Position numbers and translations under genes: made by a program
DNA from: a virus
IMG/VR virus record: IMGVR_UViG_3300031608_000033
Span: 1-28,480 of that record
Direction: 5' to 3' (one strand)
Length of the DNA stretch: 28,480 nucleotides
Shown: piece after piece, positions 5,384 through 13,226 of the stretch
Layout of the letters: each line of letters starts with the position of its first letter
How positions within the stretch are numbered: the first letter of the stretch is position 1
The notes under the pieces: generated by a model
Databases searched by the model: none
Told to the model about the DNA's origin: nothing
Seen by the model: only the letters and a program-made list of their open reading frames with translations

Positions 5384-6166
5384 ATGTCAAGAATTGAATC
5401 ATACGCTTTAGCTAACAATTTAAAACTTGGAGACAAGTGGATTGGAACTAAAGAAGGAACTAATGCTACTAAAAACTTTTCAATAGAAGAGGTTATGGAG
5501 TTTATTAATGTTACTTCTGCTATTGATTCTCAAACACTAAGATATAAATTTCAATATGTGGCAAACAATTTAGTCACAAGAGAAAAAGGTACAATATCTT
5601 TTGATCCTAATACTGGCATTATAAATGGAGCTGCCGTACCATTAAGTACAGTTCCATTTAATGCTGGGTTAATTGCTACTACAGGATTTTTATTAAGCGA
5701 CTTTTCTTTAAAATATTTATCTCAAGGATCACCTACAAACATCGGTACTTTTTATCCTCAGTTAGTAGATTCAATAGTTTTTATTAGCAATACTCAGGAT
5801 ATTAGTGAGTTTGGAGTTTTTTCATGGAACTCTGCTGTCCCTAACACTAATCCTAATGAACCAGATTTTTATAGGGTTAAATTAAACCATTTAGCTTCTC
5901 AAGGCTCCTTCCAGCAAGATAAAGAATATTTTGTATCTTTGCTGAATTGGAACCCAACTGCAGTAGGTGGTGATAAGACATTTGTTTTTGATCAAGGAGT
6001 ACCAGCATTAGTTTGGGTGGTGAATCATAATTTAAACAAGTTCCCTTCTGTTTCAGTAGTGAATACGTTAAAACAACAAGTGTACGGAAAAGTAGATTAT
6101 ATAAATAATAATAAATTAACAATAACATTTAACGCTCAGTTCTCAGGACAAGCGTTTTGTAATTAA
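5384..6166 (+). CDS. Short tail fibre / fibre adaptor protein (260 aa)
   Basis: The N-terminus (MSRIESYALANNLKLGDKWI then GTKEGTNATKNFSIEEV) resembles that of the 785-aa fibre at 9215 (MARIENTT...DDLLIGTDVSNDN...TFLVSSL), so both probably dock to the virion the same way. The last 60 residues (VWVVNHNLNKFPSVSVVNTL, then VYGKVDYINNN, then FSGQAFCN) match the widespread fibre-tip beta domain 'W.I.HNL...P.V.V......V......N...I.F....SG.A'. Middle residues are mixed alpha/beta with no repeats. The protein is short compared with the following fibres and could be an adaptor or a separate receptor-binding protein. Confidence 0.75.
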   Translation: MSRIESYALANNLKLGDKWIGTKEGTNATKNFSIEEVMEFINVTSAIDSQTLRYKFQYVANNLVTREKGTISFDPNTGIINGAAVPLSTVPFNAGLIATTGFLLSDFSLKYLSQGSPTNIGTFYPQLVDSIVFISNTQDISEFGVFSWNSAVPNTNPNEPDFYRVKLNHLASQGSFQQDKEYFVSLLNWNPTAVGGDKTFVFDQGVPALVWVVNHNLNKFPSVSVVNTLKQQVYGKVDYINNNKLTITFNAQFSGQAFCN

Positions 6167-6177
6167 AGAAAAGTAAA

Positions 6178-8073
6178 ATGGCAATAAATTTTTTAGACGG
6201 AATAGATTTTAATGGAACAGAAATATCTAAGGTATTAGTAGAGAGTTTAACTTCAAATCCATCAGGAGCGGCAATCCAAGGTGCGGGACAAATTATTTTT
6301 AATTCAACTATAAATAAATTATCTTACTACAATGGAACTGTATGGGTAGCTTTAGATTCTTCTGGCGCTCCAGGTACGGTTACTTCTGTTAATGGAGGAA
6401 CCTCTACATTTGTTACTAATACAGTTACTAATTCTACAAGTGCTGCGGTATTAACATCTACATTAAGTGCTACTGGAACTCCAGGAGTAGGTAATTTTTT
6501 AAGAGGTGATAACACTTGGGCAGCTATTCCAGCAAGTATGTCTTTTAACTTTTCTGATGGTACAAACACCTTTCAGGTTAGTCAAAATAACACTGTTACT
6601 GTAGAAAGTTCAAATAGTACAATATCAATTTCAGCAGCTACAGCTGATGAGCTTGACTTTAGTTTAGTAAATTCAGGAGTAGCTGCAGGTTCTTATATTT
6701 CTGCAAATATTACAGTAGATGCTTTTGGTAGAGTTACAGCAGCATCTGCTGGTGGTGCTGGAACAATGACTTCTTTTAATGTTGAAGGTAATAGTGGTAG
6801 TACACAAACCATTACTAATGGAGAAACTTTGTCTATTGATGGAGTAGGAATTATCTCTACTGCAATGACTACTGACACTGTTACTATAAAACATGGTCTC
6901 TCAGGTGTTACTGCTGCTTCTTATACTAATCCATCTTCACTTGCAGTTAATGCAGATGGTCACATTACTTCTATTACTTCAGGAGCTGCACCAGGCACAA
7001 TGAGTTCTTGGAGTTTAGCTGCTGACAGTGGTTCTGCTCAATCTATAACTAATGGTAACACAGTAACTATACAAGGTTCTACAGGAATTGACACAGCTGT
7101 TAGTGCAACAGATGATTTAACAATTAACTTAGACTTAGCTGAATTACCTACAGCATCAGCTTTTGTATCTGCTAATGACAAAGTAGTTATTACAGATAAT
7201 GGAGCTAATTCACTAATATTAGCATCATCAATACCAATTAATGATTGGGGAACTGCTGACGGTAATATTGCAATGGGTGCAAATAAATTTACAGGGCTTG
7301 CAGTTGGTACTGCTGGTACAGATTCAGTTAATTTATCACAAGTTCAAGCTTTAGTTGCAGGTGTTGGTGTATTCCAAGGAGCATATAATGCAACTACTAA
7401 CTCTCCAGCATTAACAGGTTCAAGTAATATTGCTCTTACAACAGGTGATTACTTTGTTGTATCAGTAGATGGTACTAATGCAGTATTAGGAACACTTGAA
7501 GTTGGTGATTTAATATTTGCTAATAATACTATTGCAGCTAATTCTTCTCCAAATATTTCTAATTATACAGTAGTAATTCAAGACGCAAACATTGCAGGTG
7601 CAGGATCGACAGATGGAGGTACTGAAAAAGGTGTTGCTGGATTTGACTCTGCAAACTTTACTGTATCAGTTAATGGTTGGGTTAGATTAGGAGCTTCAGG
7701 CGTAACTGCTGGTAGTTACGGAACAGCTTCAACAGTTGGAAAATTCACTGTAGACGCTAAAGGGTTAATAACAGCGGCATCAAATGAAACAATAAGCATA
7801 CCAGCTTCAGGTGTTATTAATTTCTGTAGTGAAGTTGAATCATGTATTTCAACTGCTACAACTAAAAACGGAATTCTTGGAGCTGGATCTTCATTTACTA
7901 TTACTCATAATTTTGGAACAAGAGCCGTTCAGGTAGGTGTATACTTAAATAGTGGTAATTACGATACTGTTTTTGCAAGAATAACAAGACCATCTATAAA
8001 TTCAATAACAATTTCAGTTGCATCAGCAGTATCAGCAAGTGCATTAGCATATAGCATAATTAAGGTAGCATAA
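6178..8073 (+). CDS. Long repeat-containing tail fibre protein (631 aa)
   Basis: This Thr/Ser/Asn/Gly-rich fibre begins MAINFLDGIDFNGTEISKVL, with an IIFNSTINKLSYYNGTVWVA segment typical of fibre N-termini. Residues 65-118 hold the APGTVTSVNGG motif and a GNFLRGDNTWAAIP motif common in Bacteroidetes phage fibres. Residues 166-241 and 242-320 are tandem repeats built on SGV.A.SY...., GTM.S and ITNG.T..I.G..GI. A third, partial copy of the SGVTAGSY...DAKGLITAAS unit lies near residues 500-540. The C-terminal 60 residues (FTITHNFGTRAVQVGVYLNS) form a tip domain like that in the gene at 5384. It should trimerise and bind host surface glycans or proteins. The start follows the A-rich leader AAAGAAAAGTAAA. 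Confidence 0.8.
   Translation: MAINFLDGIDFNGTEISKVLVESLTSNPSGAAIQGAGQIIFNSTINKLSYYNGTVWVALDSSGAPGTVTSVNGGTSTFVTNTVTNSTSAAVLTSTLSATGTPGVGNFLRGDNTWAAIPASMSFNFSDGTNTFQVSQNNTVTVESSNSTISISAATADELDFSLVNSGVAAGSYISANITVDAFGRVTAASAGGAGTMTSFNVEGNSGSTQTITNGETLSIDGVGIISTAMTTDTVTIKHGLSGVTAASYTNPSSLAVNADGHITSITSGAAPGTMSSWSLAADSGSAQSITNGNTVTIQGSTGIDTAVSATDDLTINLDLAELPTASAFVSANDKVVITDNGANSLILASSIPINDWGTADGNIAMGANKFTGLAVGTAGTDSVNLSQVQALVAGVGVFQGAYNATTNSPALTGSSNIALTTGDYFVVSVDGTNAVLGTLEVGDLIFANNTIAANSSPNISNYTVVIQDANIAGAGSTDGGTEKGVAGFDSANFTVSVNGWVRLGASGVTAGSYGTASTVGKFTVDAKGLITAASNETISIPASGVINFCSEVESCISTATTKNGILGAGSSFTITHNFGTRAVQVGVYLNSGNYDTVFARITRPSINSITISVASAVSASALAYSIIKVA
6673..7137 (+). repeat. Two ~77-codon tandem repeats in the 631-aa fibre
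   Basis: Units 6673-6900 and 6901-7137 encode parallel segments: SGV.A.SY, a DA.GR/AD.GHI turn, GTM.S., SGS.Q.ITNG.T..I.G and TD..TI...L. They are clear at the protein level but diverged at the DNA level, so this is old internal duplication. Confidence 0.65.
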
Positions 8074-8085
8074 ATAAATTAAATA

Positions 8086-9171
8086 ATGGCAATAGAATTT
8101 AAGGATTCACTTGTTATTGAGGGGGTAGCTTTAGGAACATTAGCATTTTCAAGTGCTACTATTCCGACTAATAACAACCAGTTAACTAATGGTCAGGGGT
8201 ATGTAACTTCAAGTGGAAACACAACTATAGGTATTAATCAAAATAATACTCTTAATACTGCCACTGTATTTGCAACTTTAAATTTTACAAATGGTGTTGC
8301 TACATCTGCAACAACAAGAACTTTAACTCTTGCTAATCTTGGTATTACTGGTTCAGGTGGTAATTCTGCAAATTGGAATACTGCATACCTTGACAGTGTG
8401 TCAGCTATAACTGCTTCAGGAACTTCTACTACAACAATTACTTTAGGTCAGCCAGGTGGTATTATTCAAGTGTCATTTAGTAATCCTCAAGGTACAGTAA
8501 CAAATGTTGCTGCTTCAGTAACTGGTAATGGATTAGCGGTTGCGGTTGCAAATCCAACAACTTCTCCCTCTATTGTTTTAGATTGGCAAGGATCTTCAAC
8601 AGAATATATAAGGGGAGATGGAAATAGAAGTACGTTTCCAACAATTCCAACTAATAATAATCAGTTAACAAATGGGGCTGGTTATATAACCTCAGTACCA
8701 ACGTCTAATAAAGGTTCTTGGTCTCCAGAAAATGCACAAACAATAGCTGGAGGTGGAGCTACTGAAACTCGAGTAACAGTTTTATTTGATACTCCTGAAA
8801 TAACAGAAGTAGGTATGTCTTCTAATGCAAGTGGAAGTGAAGTAGATATTACTGCTGCACAATTAGTAATGATTAGCTTTAATTTTGCAAGTGAAAACGG
8901 TTCAGTTCCTAATAGATTGTTAGCTGGTGCAGTTGTGCAATACGCTCCAAATCGTGGTTCCTTCTCAGATATACAAGGAACACAAGTTTTTAATTATGTT
9001 AGAGGAAACGGTAGTGTAGATAGAGATAGTGGATCGGCTACAGTTTTACATAATGTAGGTGCTAACTCAAAAATCAGGGCTCAATTTTGGATACAAGGAA
9101 GGACATCAACAACATCAGCACTAATATCTCTTATTAGTGGATGTAGATTATCAATAAATCAAATCTCATAA
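8086..9171 (+). CDS. Tail fibre protein (361 aa)
   Basis: It begins MAIEFKDSLVIEGVALGTLA, like the N-terminus of the preceding 631-aa fibre (MAI.F.D...). The motif PTNNNQLTNGQGYVTSSG recurs as PTNNNQLTNGAGYITSVP at residues about 190-207, bracketing a fibre shaft that includes the EYIRGDGNRSTFP element. The C-terminal about 150 residues change to a compact beta domain (TRVTVLFDTPEITEVGMSSN, RAQFWIQGRTSTTSALISL, ending GCRLSINQIS), likely the receptor-binding tip. It lies in the fibre cluster, 12 bases after the previous stop. The fibre family is clear; which receptor it binds is not visible. Confidence 0.75.
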   Translation: MAIEFKDSLVIEGVALGTLAFSSATIPTNNNQLTNGQGYVTSSGNTTIGINQNNTLNTATVFATLNFTNGVATSATTRTLTLANLGITGSGGNSANWNTAYLDSVSAITASGTSTTTITLGQPGGIIQVSFSNPQGTVTNVAASVTGNGLAVAVANPTTSPSIVLDWQGSSTEYIRGDGNRSTFPTIPTNNNQLTNGAGYITSVPTSNKGSWSPENAQTIAGGGATETRVTVLFDTPEITEVGMSSNASGSEVDITAAQLVMISFNFASENGSVPNRLLAGAVVQYAPNRGSFSDIQGTQVFNYVRGNGSVDRDSGSATVLHNVGANSKIRAQFWIQGRTSTTSALISLISGCRLSINQIS

Positions 9172-9183
9172 TTTTATTTTTAC

Positions 9184-9191
9184 TACCTTTG
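9184..9191 (+). promoter_or_regulatory. -7 box (TACCTTTG) before the 785-aa fibre
   Basis: TACCTTTGTAAAAATTAATAA fits TAnnTTTG and shares the GTAAAA tail with the boxes at 579, 5104 and 22537. It lies in the 43-base gap after the 361-aa fibre. Transcription would start near 9198, giving a short leader to ATG 9215. Confidence 0.65.
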
Positions 9192-9214
9192 TAAAAATTA
9201 ATAAAAATTGAGTA

Positions 9215-11572
9215 ATGGCAAGAATTGAAAACACCACCGTATATCCTACAATAGTACCATCAGCTGACGATTTACTTATTGGTACTGATGTTAGTAACGA
9301 TAATGAAACGGTTACGTTTTTAGTTAGTAGTTTAACTGGAGGTGCAGGTGTACTTCAGGGTTTACAATCAGTTTTAAATACAGGTAATACTGCAACACAA
9401 AATATTAACTTAACAGGTAATATTGTTGTTGTTGGAACTGTATCACCAACTACTATTACAGCAGGAGGTGGAATTGGGACAGCTGGTCAAGTGCTAAGTT
9501 CAACAGGCGCAGGTTTACAATGGATTGCAGCATCAGGAGCAAATTCTTCTTGGAATGATACTCTATTAATAGGGAATACTGCTACTACAGCATCTGTTGT
9601 AAGTGGAACAAGTATGACATTTACAGGTGTAGGAGCTGATTTAATTATTGCATCCTCTGCTACTTTAACAGGTGTAGGAGTAAGTACTTTTACAGGAAAT
9701 GTAAATATTAATTCAACAGATTTAATATTTAACTCTACAGGTCAAATAAACGCTGGTGGATCTACAGGTACAGCAGGACAATGGTTAGTTTCTACAGGAA
9801 CAGGCTTACAATGGTCATCAACTATTCCAGGATCATCATGCTGTACATTACAAGCTACATTAAGTGCAGGTAATATTGCTAATAATATTGGGATAACATT
9901 TACAGGAACAAGTGTAACTACTTTTTCTTCTGGAAATTCAATTACATCTGCAGCAGCTAATGTTTGGAGTGGTAACAATACTTTTAGCAATAATGGAACA
10001 ACTTCAGTTACAGCTGGAATATATTTATCAGGAACGTTGGCGGATTCAACTGGTGTAGTTGGTACGGCAGGCCAAGTATTAACTTCTACAGGAACTGGAG
10101 TGACATGGTCTCCATCTTCATCAGGAACAAATACATTACAACAAGTATTAAATGCAGGTAATGTTGCTACGGGAGCAAATGCACTTATAAATATAACAGG
10201 TTCTCTTACAGCAGGAACTATACTTGACACATCTTTATCTGCTGGAGCAGCAGGCCAGGTATTAAGCTCAACAGGTTCTGGGTTAGCTTGGGTTGCAACT
10301 ACATGTTGTAATTTAAATGACACTTTAGCTGTAGGAGCTACTTCAGCTTTAAGTATTACCTTAACAGGTACTGCAAGTATTACCTTACCAACAGTTATAC
10401 CAACAAATATACAGGCTAATGGATCTATAGGATCAAACGGTCAGTTTTTAGGAATTAGTGGAGGAATTCTAACATGGATCAATCCAAGTCTTGTAAATAC
10501 CACTTACACTTATTCAGTTCCAGCTGCTACTACTAATTTAAATCTTCTTGATAACAATGGGAATAATCAAAATATAACATTAACGGGAGTTAATGGCGTA
10601 GTTATCACAAGAAGTAGTTCTTCTCAATTAGTAATAGCAAATTCTGGAATAATTTCACTTACAGTAGGTTCTCCACTTATTTCTGCAGGTGCTCCACTTA
10701 CTACGAGTACTACTAATGGAGTAGTTACTCTATCGCAAAGAGTATACGTTGGAGGTTCTAACCTTGGTGTAGTTCCATCTGGAGGAACAAACACAACTTT
10801 TTTAAGAGGAGATGGTACATGGGTAATACCTTCTGGTGGATCTGTAGGAGTTACACAAGTGTTGTTAGGAGCAAGTGGCACATCGGTAGGACAACCTTTA
10901 ACTGTAACTACTGTGGGAACTGTAGCTACTGTTAGTCCTAAAAGATATGCAGGGGGAACTTTAGAAGGATTTGTACCGCAGGGAGGAACAAACACAACTT
11001 TTTTAAGAGGAGATGGTTCGTGGGTAACACCTTCTGGATCAGGAGGAGGATCAAACAATTTTTCAACTAATTTTAAATTTGGAGTTAAAGATGTTAATAT
11101 GTATCAGGAGTATTATTCTTATGGTAATATATCTCAAGGTTCATGGAGTCCAAGTGGTGCTGATCAATTAGTTTATGTAAGTACTTCTACTGGATCTGGA
11201 TGGACTAATTCTCAAAAATTAGGAGCTACAATATATGGTAATGCAAATAATGGAACTTCTTCTTGCGCAACTGACACTCTTCAAAGTAATTTATGTGGTG
11301 GTGTCGTATCTATAGCTGGTACTTCTGGTGCTCCATTTCTTATAGAATTTTTTAAATATGATCCATGTAATGCTTCTTATACTCCTTCAAAAGTTGGAGC
11401 CGTATCTATTACTACTACTGGTACAGACAATTTAGTATGTGGTAATGTAAGTTTATCTCCAAATTCATTTGTGGGTACAGAAGCTTTATATTTTACTATA
11501 ACACAATCATCATCAGGTACTGTAAGTGTTCAAGGAAGATGTGATTTAAGATGGGCATATACAGCAGTATAA
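9215..11572 (+). CDS. Largest fibre / receptor-binding protein (785 aa)
   Basis: The N-terminal anchor (MARIENTTVYPTIVPSADDL, LIGTDVSNDN) parallels that of the gene at 5384. The shaft carries five copies of a G.AGQ.L.STG.GL.W motif at residues about 88-103, 186-200, 283-298, 345-359 and 405-421, alternating with TLQ..L..GN.A units. Two of these intervals contain vicinal cysteines (GSSCCTLQ, TTCCNLND). Residues about 520-610 hold two near-identical GGTNTTFLRGDG.WV.PSG blocks. After a GSGGGSNN linker comes a 170-residue C-terminal domain (YYSYGNISQGSWSPSGADQL, SSCATDTLQSNLCGGV, ending GRCDLRWAYTAV) with several cysteines, likely the receptor-binding tip. It probably forms a trimer on the tail. 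Confidence 0.8.
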   Translation: MARIENTTVYPTIVPSADDLLIGTDVSNDNETVTFLVSSLTGGAGVLQGLQSVLNTGNTATQNINLTGNIVVVGTVSPTTITAGGGIGTAGQVLSSTGAGLQWIAASGANSSWNDTLLIGNTATTASVVSGTSMTFTGVGADLIIASSATLTGVGVSTFTGNVNINSTDLIFNSTGQINAGGSTGTAGQWLVSTGTGLQWSSTIPGSSCCTLQATLSAGNIANNIGITFTGTSVTTFSSGNSITSAAANVWSGNNTFSNNGTTSVTAGIYLSGTLADSTGVVGTAGQVLTSTGTGVTWSPSSSGTNTLQQVLNAGNVATGANALINITGSLTAGTILDTSLSAGAAGQVLSSTGSGLAWVATTCCNLNDTLAVGATSALSITLTGTASITLPTVIPTNIQANGSIGSNGQFLGISGGILTWINPSLVNTTYTYSVPAATTNLNLLDNNGNNQNITLTGVNGVVITRSSSSQLVIANSGIISLTVGSPLISAGAPLTTSTTNGVVTLSQRVYVGGSNLGVVPSGGTNTTFLRGDGTWVIPSGGSVGVTQVLLGASGTSVGQPLTVTTVGTVATVSPKRYAGGTLEGFVPQGGTNTTFLRGDGSWVTPSGSGGGSNNFSTNFKFGVKDVNMYQEYYSYGNISQGSWSPSGADQLVYVSTSTGSGWTNSQKLGATIYGNANNGTSSCATDTLQSNLCGGVVSIAGTSGAPFLIEFFKYDPCNASYTPSKVGAVSITTTGTDNLVCGNVSLSPNSFVGTEALYFTITQSSSGTVSVQGRCDLRWAYTAV
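9476..10477 (+). repeat. Five G.AGQ.L.STG.GL.W repeats in the 785-aa fibre
   Basis: The repeated motif starts at codons about 88, 186, 283, 345 and 405, so spacing is about 98, 97, 62 and 60 codons: two long units, then two shorter ones. The last copy is degenerate (GSNGQFLGISGGILTW). This is a typical fibre-shaft repeat that can expand or contract by recombination. Confidence 0.65.
10781..11017 (+). repeat. Exact 36-base direct repeat in the fibre gene
   Basis: An identical 36-base segment encoding GGTNTTFLRGDG occurs at 10781-10816 and 10982-11017, 201 bases apart. Flanking codons are also similar (TGGGTAAYACCTTCTGG after each). Such exactness in a gene with otherwise diverged repeats points to a recent duplication or ongoing gene conversion. 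Confidence 0.75.
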
Positions 11573-11597
11573 AATAAAATAAATTAAATAAAATGAA

Positions 11598-11816
11598 ATG
11601 GACATTAGAAAAATATCAATTGGCGCAGACTATAAGTCTGGCGCAATGCACTACATAGTAGGGCAAGACGTTTTAGGAGGATCTCATAAAATACATCTTA
11701 TTCAATCAATAGAAGGATCATATAAAATATGGATTCAAAAAGGTGAGGTTGTTTATTTATGGAAAGAATTTTTAAATACACTACCAATATCATTAGAGTT
11801 TAATATAAACTTTTAA
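11598..11816 (+). CDS. Conserved small protein upstream of the packaging genes (72 aa)
   Basis: The 72-aa product reads MDIRKISIGADYKSGAMHYI, then VGQDVLGGSHKIHLI, and ends PISLEFNINF. I recall near-identical small proteins ('M.I.KISIGADYK.AMHY.VGQ.VLGG...IH.I') next to terminase genes in Bacteroidetes phages, so it is a conserved family. Its function is unknown to me. It looks like a compact beta-rich domain and is neutral in charge, unlike the small genes at the left. The ATG at 11598 was chosen over one at 11593, which gives only a 21-codon frame. It overlaps the next gene by 1 base. Confidence 0.75.
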   Translation: MDIRKISIGADYKSGAMHYIVGQDVLGGSHKIHLIQSIEGSYKIWIQKGEVVYLWKEFLNTLPISLEFNINF

Positions 11817-12379
11817 TGAGATCTCCATATAACTTTATTGTTAAACCTTTAAATGGAAGAAGGTATGACAATATTAAAAAAATAGCAGACACTGAATTTA
11901 TAACAAGTGTATCTCAAGAAGATCATGTATCTTCTAATCGTTTTGCTGAAGTTGTGGCATTACCTATAAATTATAGTGGTCCAGTAAAAAAAGGAGATAG
12001 TTTGTTAGTACATCATAATGTATTTAAATTTTATTATGATATGAAAGGAAGACAAAAAAGTGGAAGAAGCTTTCTTAAAGACGATTTATTTTTAATAGAC
12101 AACGAACAATTTTTTTTATATAAGAATAAAGAAACTTGGATGGCTCATAGTAAATATTGTTTTATAAAACCCATTAAAACTAAAGACTCTTATCTATTTA
12201 AAAATTGTGAAGAAGAGCCATTAATGGGAATAGTTAAATATATAAATAAAGAGTTGTTAGACTTAGGAGTTTCTGTTGGTGATCGTATTTCATTTACACC
12301 AGATAGCGATTATGAATTTACAGTAGACGATGAAAAACTATATAGAATGTTTACTAATAACATAACAATGATATTATGA
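11816..12379 (+). CDS. GroES-like (co-chaperonin fold) protein, tandem domains (187 aa)
   Basis: Co-chaperonins cap GroEL and help fold capsid proteins; T4 gp31 is the known phage example. Here residues 112-187 resemble a GroES barrel: FIKPIKTKDS, GIVKYIN, VSVGDRISFTPDSDYEFTVD, DEKLYRMFTNNITMIL. These align in order with the GroES elements RPL, G.V..VG, GD.V.F....G.E...DGE.....ES.I.A.L. Residues about 4-107 look like a second, diverged copy (NFIVKPLNGRR, RFAEVVALPINYSGPVKKGD, SLLVHHNVF, DLFLIDNEQFFLYK). At 187 residues it is about twice a normal GroES. A long mobile loop is not obvious. It lies in the packaging operon, overlapping its neighbours by 1 and 4 bases. Fold call moderate; GroEL partnership inferred. 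Confidence 0.6.
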   Translation: MRSPYNFIVKPLNGRRYDNIKKIADTEFITSVSQEDHVSSNRFAEVVALPINYSGPVKKGDSLLVHHNVFKFYYDMKGRQKSGRSFLKDDLFLIDNEQFFLYKNKETWMAHSKYCFIKPIKTKDSYLFKNCEEEPLMGIVKYINKELLDLGVSVGDRISFTPDSDYEFTVDDEKLYRMFTNNITMIL

Positions 12380-12948
12380 TATATACTGTAGATAACTTCA
12401 TAGATAAAGATTTATTTAAAATAGCTACAAATTATTTAAATAAAGGAGAATTTATAAAACATACTGTAGGTGAAAAAAACTTTTACGTTCAAGAGTCTCC
12501 AGAATCTTTTAATGAATACGTTTTAAAAAAATTAGAAATAATAGAGGGTAGGTCTTTAGAAAATATATTAAGTTTTTTTAGAGTATCTACAGATGAGTTC
12601 GATAATACTTGGAGAATACATTCTGATTTAAATATAAAAGGAGAAAAACCTGATAGAGCTGCAGTTATTTATATGTCACCCAGAGAATTAGAGGAGTTAA
12701 ATGGAACTGCATTTTGGGAGCATGAAATATACGGTAATAGTTTACCTTCTTCTGTAACAAATGAAGAGTATGATAGAACTATAAGAGAAGACTCAGAGAA
12801 CTTAGATATGTGGAGATTAATTTCTGTTTCTGGATATGAGCAGAATAGAATCATATCTTATCCATCTAATTACTTTCACAGTAAGTATCCTAACAAGTCT
12901 TGGAAAGAAGGAAGACAAGTATACGTAATGTTTTATAAATACAAATAA
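12376..12948 (+). CDS. 2-oxoglutarate/Fe(II)-dependent oxygenase-like protein (190 aa)
   Basis: The sequence fits a small double-stranded beta-helix dioxygenase of the prolyl-hydroxylase-like type. It would use Fe(II), O2 and 2-oxoglutarate to hydroxylate a protein or other substrate. The start IYTVDNFIDKDLFKIA is the usual opening 'DNF...'. The iron motif His82-x-Asp84 lies in WRIHSDLN, followed by RAAVIYMSP and GTAFWEH. The distal His168 is in ISYPSNYFHSKYP and the 2OG-anchoring Arg180 is in EGRQVYVMFY. Length is typical for phage members. It overlaps the GroES-like gene by 4 bases and the next gene by 1 base, so it belongs to the late packaging operon. The substrate is unknown; a virion or chaperone-associated protein is a guess from context. 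Confidence 0.75.
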   Translation: MIYTVDNFIDKDLFKIATNYLNKGEFIKHTVGEKNFYVQESPESFNEYVLKKLEIIEGRSLENILSFFRVSTDEFDNTWRIHSDLNIKGEKPDRAAVIYMSPRELEELNGTAFWEHEIYGNSLPSSVTNEEYDRTIREDSENLDMWRLISVSGYEQNRIISYPSNYFHSKYPNKSWKEGRQVYVMFYKYK

Positions 12949-13226
12949 TGGACATAAGAGAAATTAAATTAAGCATAATAGAGGCTGGAGAAAAAGCTGT
13001 TAAACAATTAGTTAAAGTAGCTAAAGAAGATATTATTAAGTATGAAGCTGAAGATCCATTGGCGGCCGATAGATTAAAAAATGCAGCAGCAACTAAAAAG
13101 TTAGCTATTTTTGATGCTTTTGAAATATTAAAAAGAATAGAAGAAGAAAGATCACTGTTAGATGGTAATGTTGCCGAAAGAAAAAATAATACACCTAAAG
13201 GATTTGCAGAATCAAGATCAAAATAA
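12948..13226 (+). CDS. Candidate terminase small subunit or TerL accessory (92 aa)
   Basis: This 92-aa helical protein (MDIREIKLSIIEAGEKAVKQ, then LVKVAKEDIIKYEA) contains AADRLKNAAATKKLAIFDAF and EILKRIEEERSLL, then a flexible end, TPKGFAESRSK. Its place directly upstream of and overlapping terL, its size and its helical, charged make-up fit a small terminase subunit, which recognises DNA and activates TerL. I do not see a diagnostic helix-turn-helix. The -AAATKKLAIFDAFEIL- segment recalls conserved proteins before terL in crAss-like phages. Function is inferred from position. It overlaps terL by 65 bases if terL starts at its first ATG. Confidence 0.65.
   Translation: MDIREIKLSIIEAGEKAVKQLVKVAKEDIIKYEAEDPLAADRLKNAAATKKLAIFDAFEILKRIEEERSLLDGNVAERKNNTPKGFAESRSK

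Noticed and set aside
5934-5941. TATCTTTG box inside the 260-aa fibre gene
   Set aside because: A perfect -7 match preceded by TTTG, but it lies in coding sequence far from the next start (about 240 bases), and one such match by chance is expected in AT-rich DNA.
9742-10323. Long antisense open frame (193 codons) inside the 785-aa fibre gene
   Set aside because: It mirrors the Thr/Gly repeats of the fibre, is Pro/Val-rich because of complementary codons, has no promoter or leader, and the sense strand is a clear fibre gene.
10624-11058. Antisense open frame (144 codons) in the same fibre gene
   Set aside because: Same reason: a low-stop shadow of the GGTNTTFLRGDG repeats with proline-rich translation and no signals.
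11593-11658. 21-codon frame starting 5 bases before the 72-aa gene
   Set aside because: Short, in another frame and overlapped completely by the well-supported 72-aa conserved protein.
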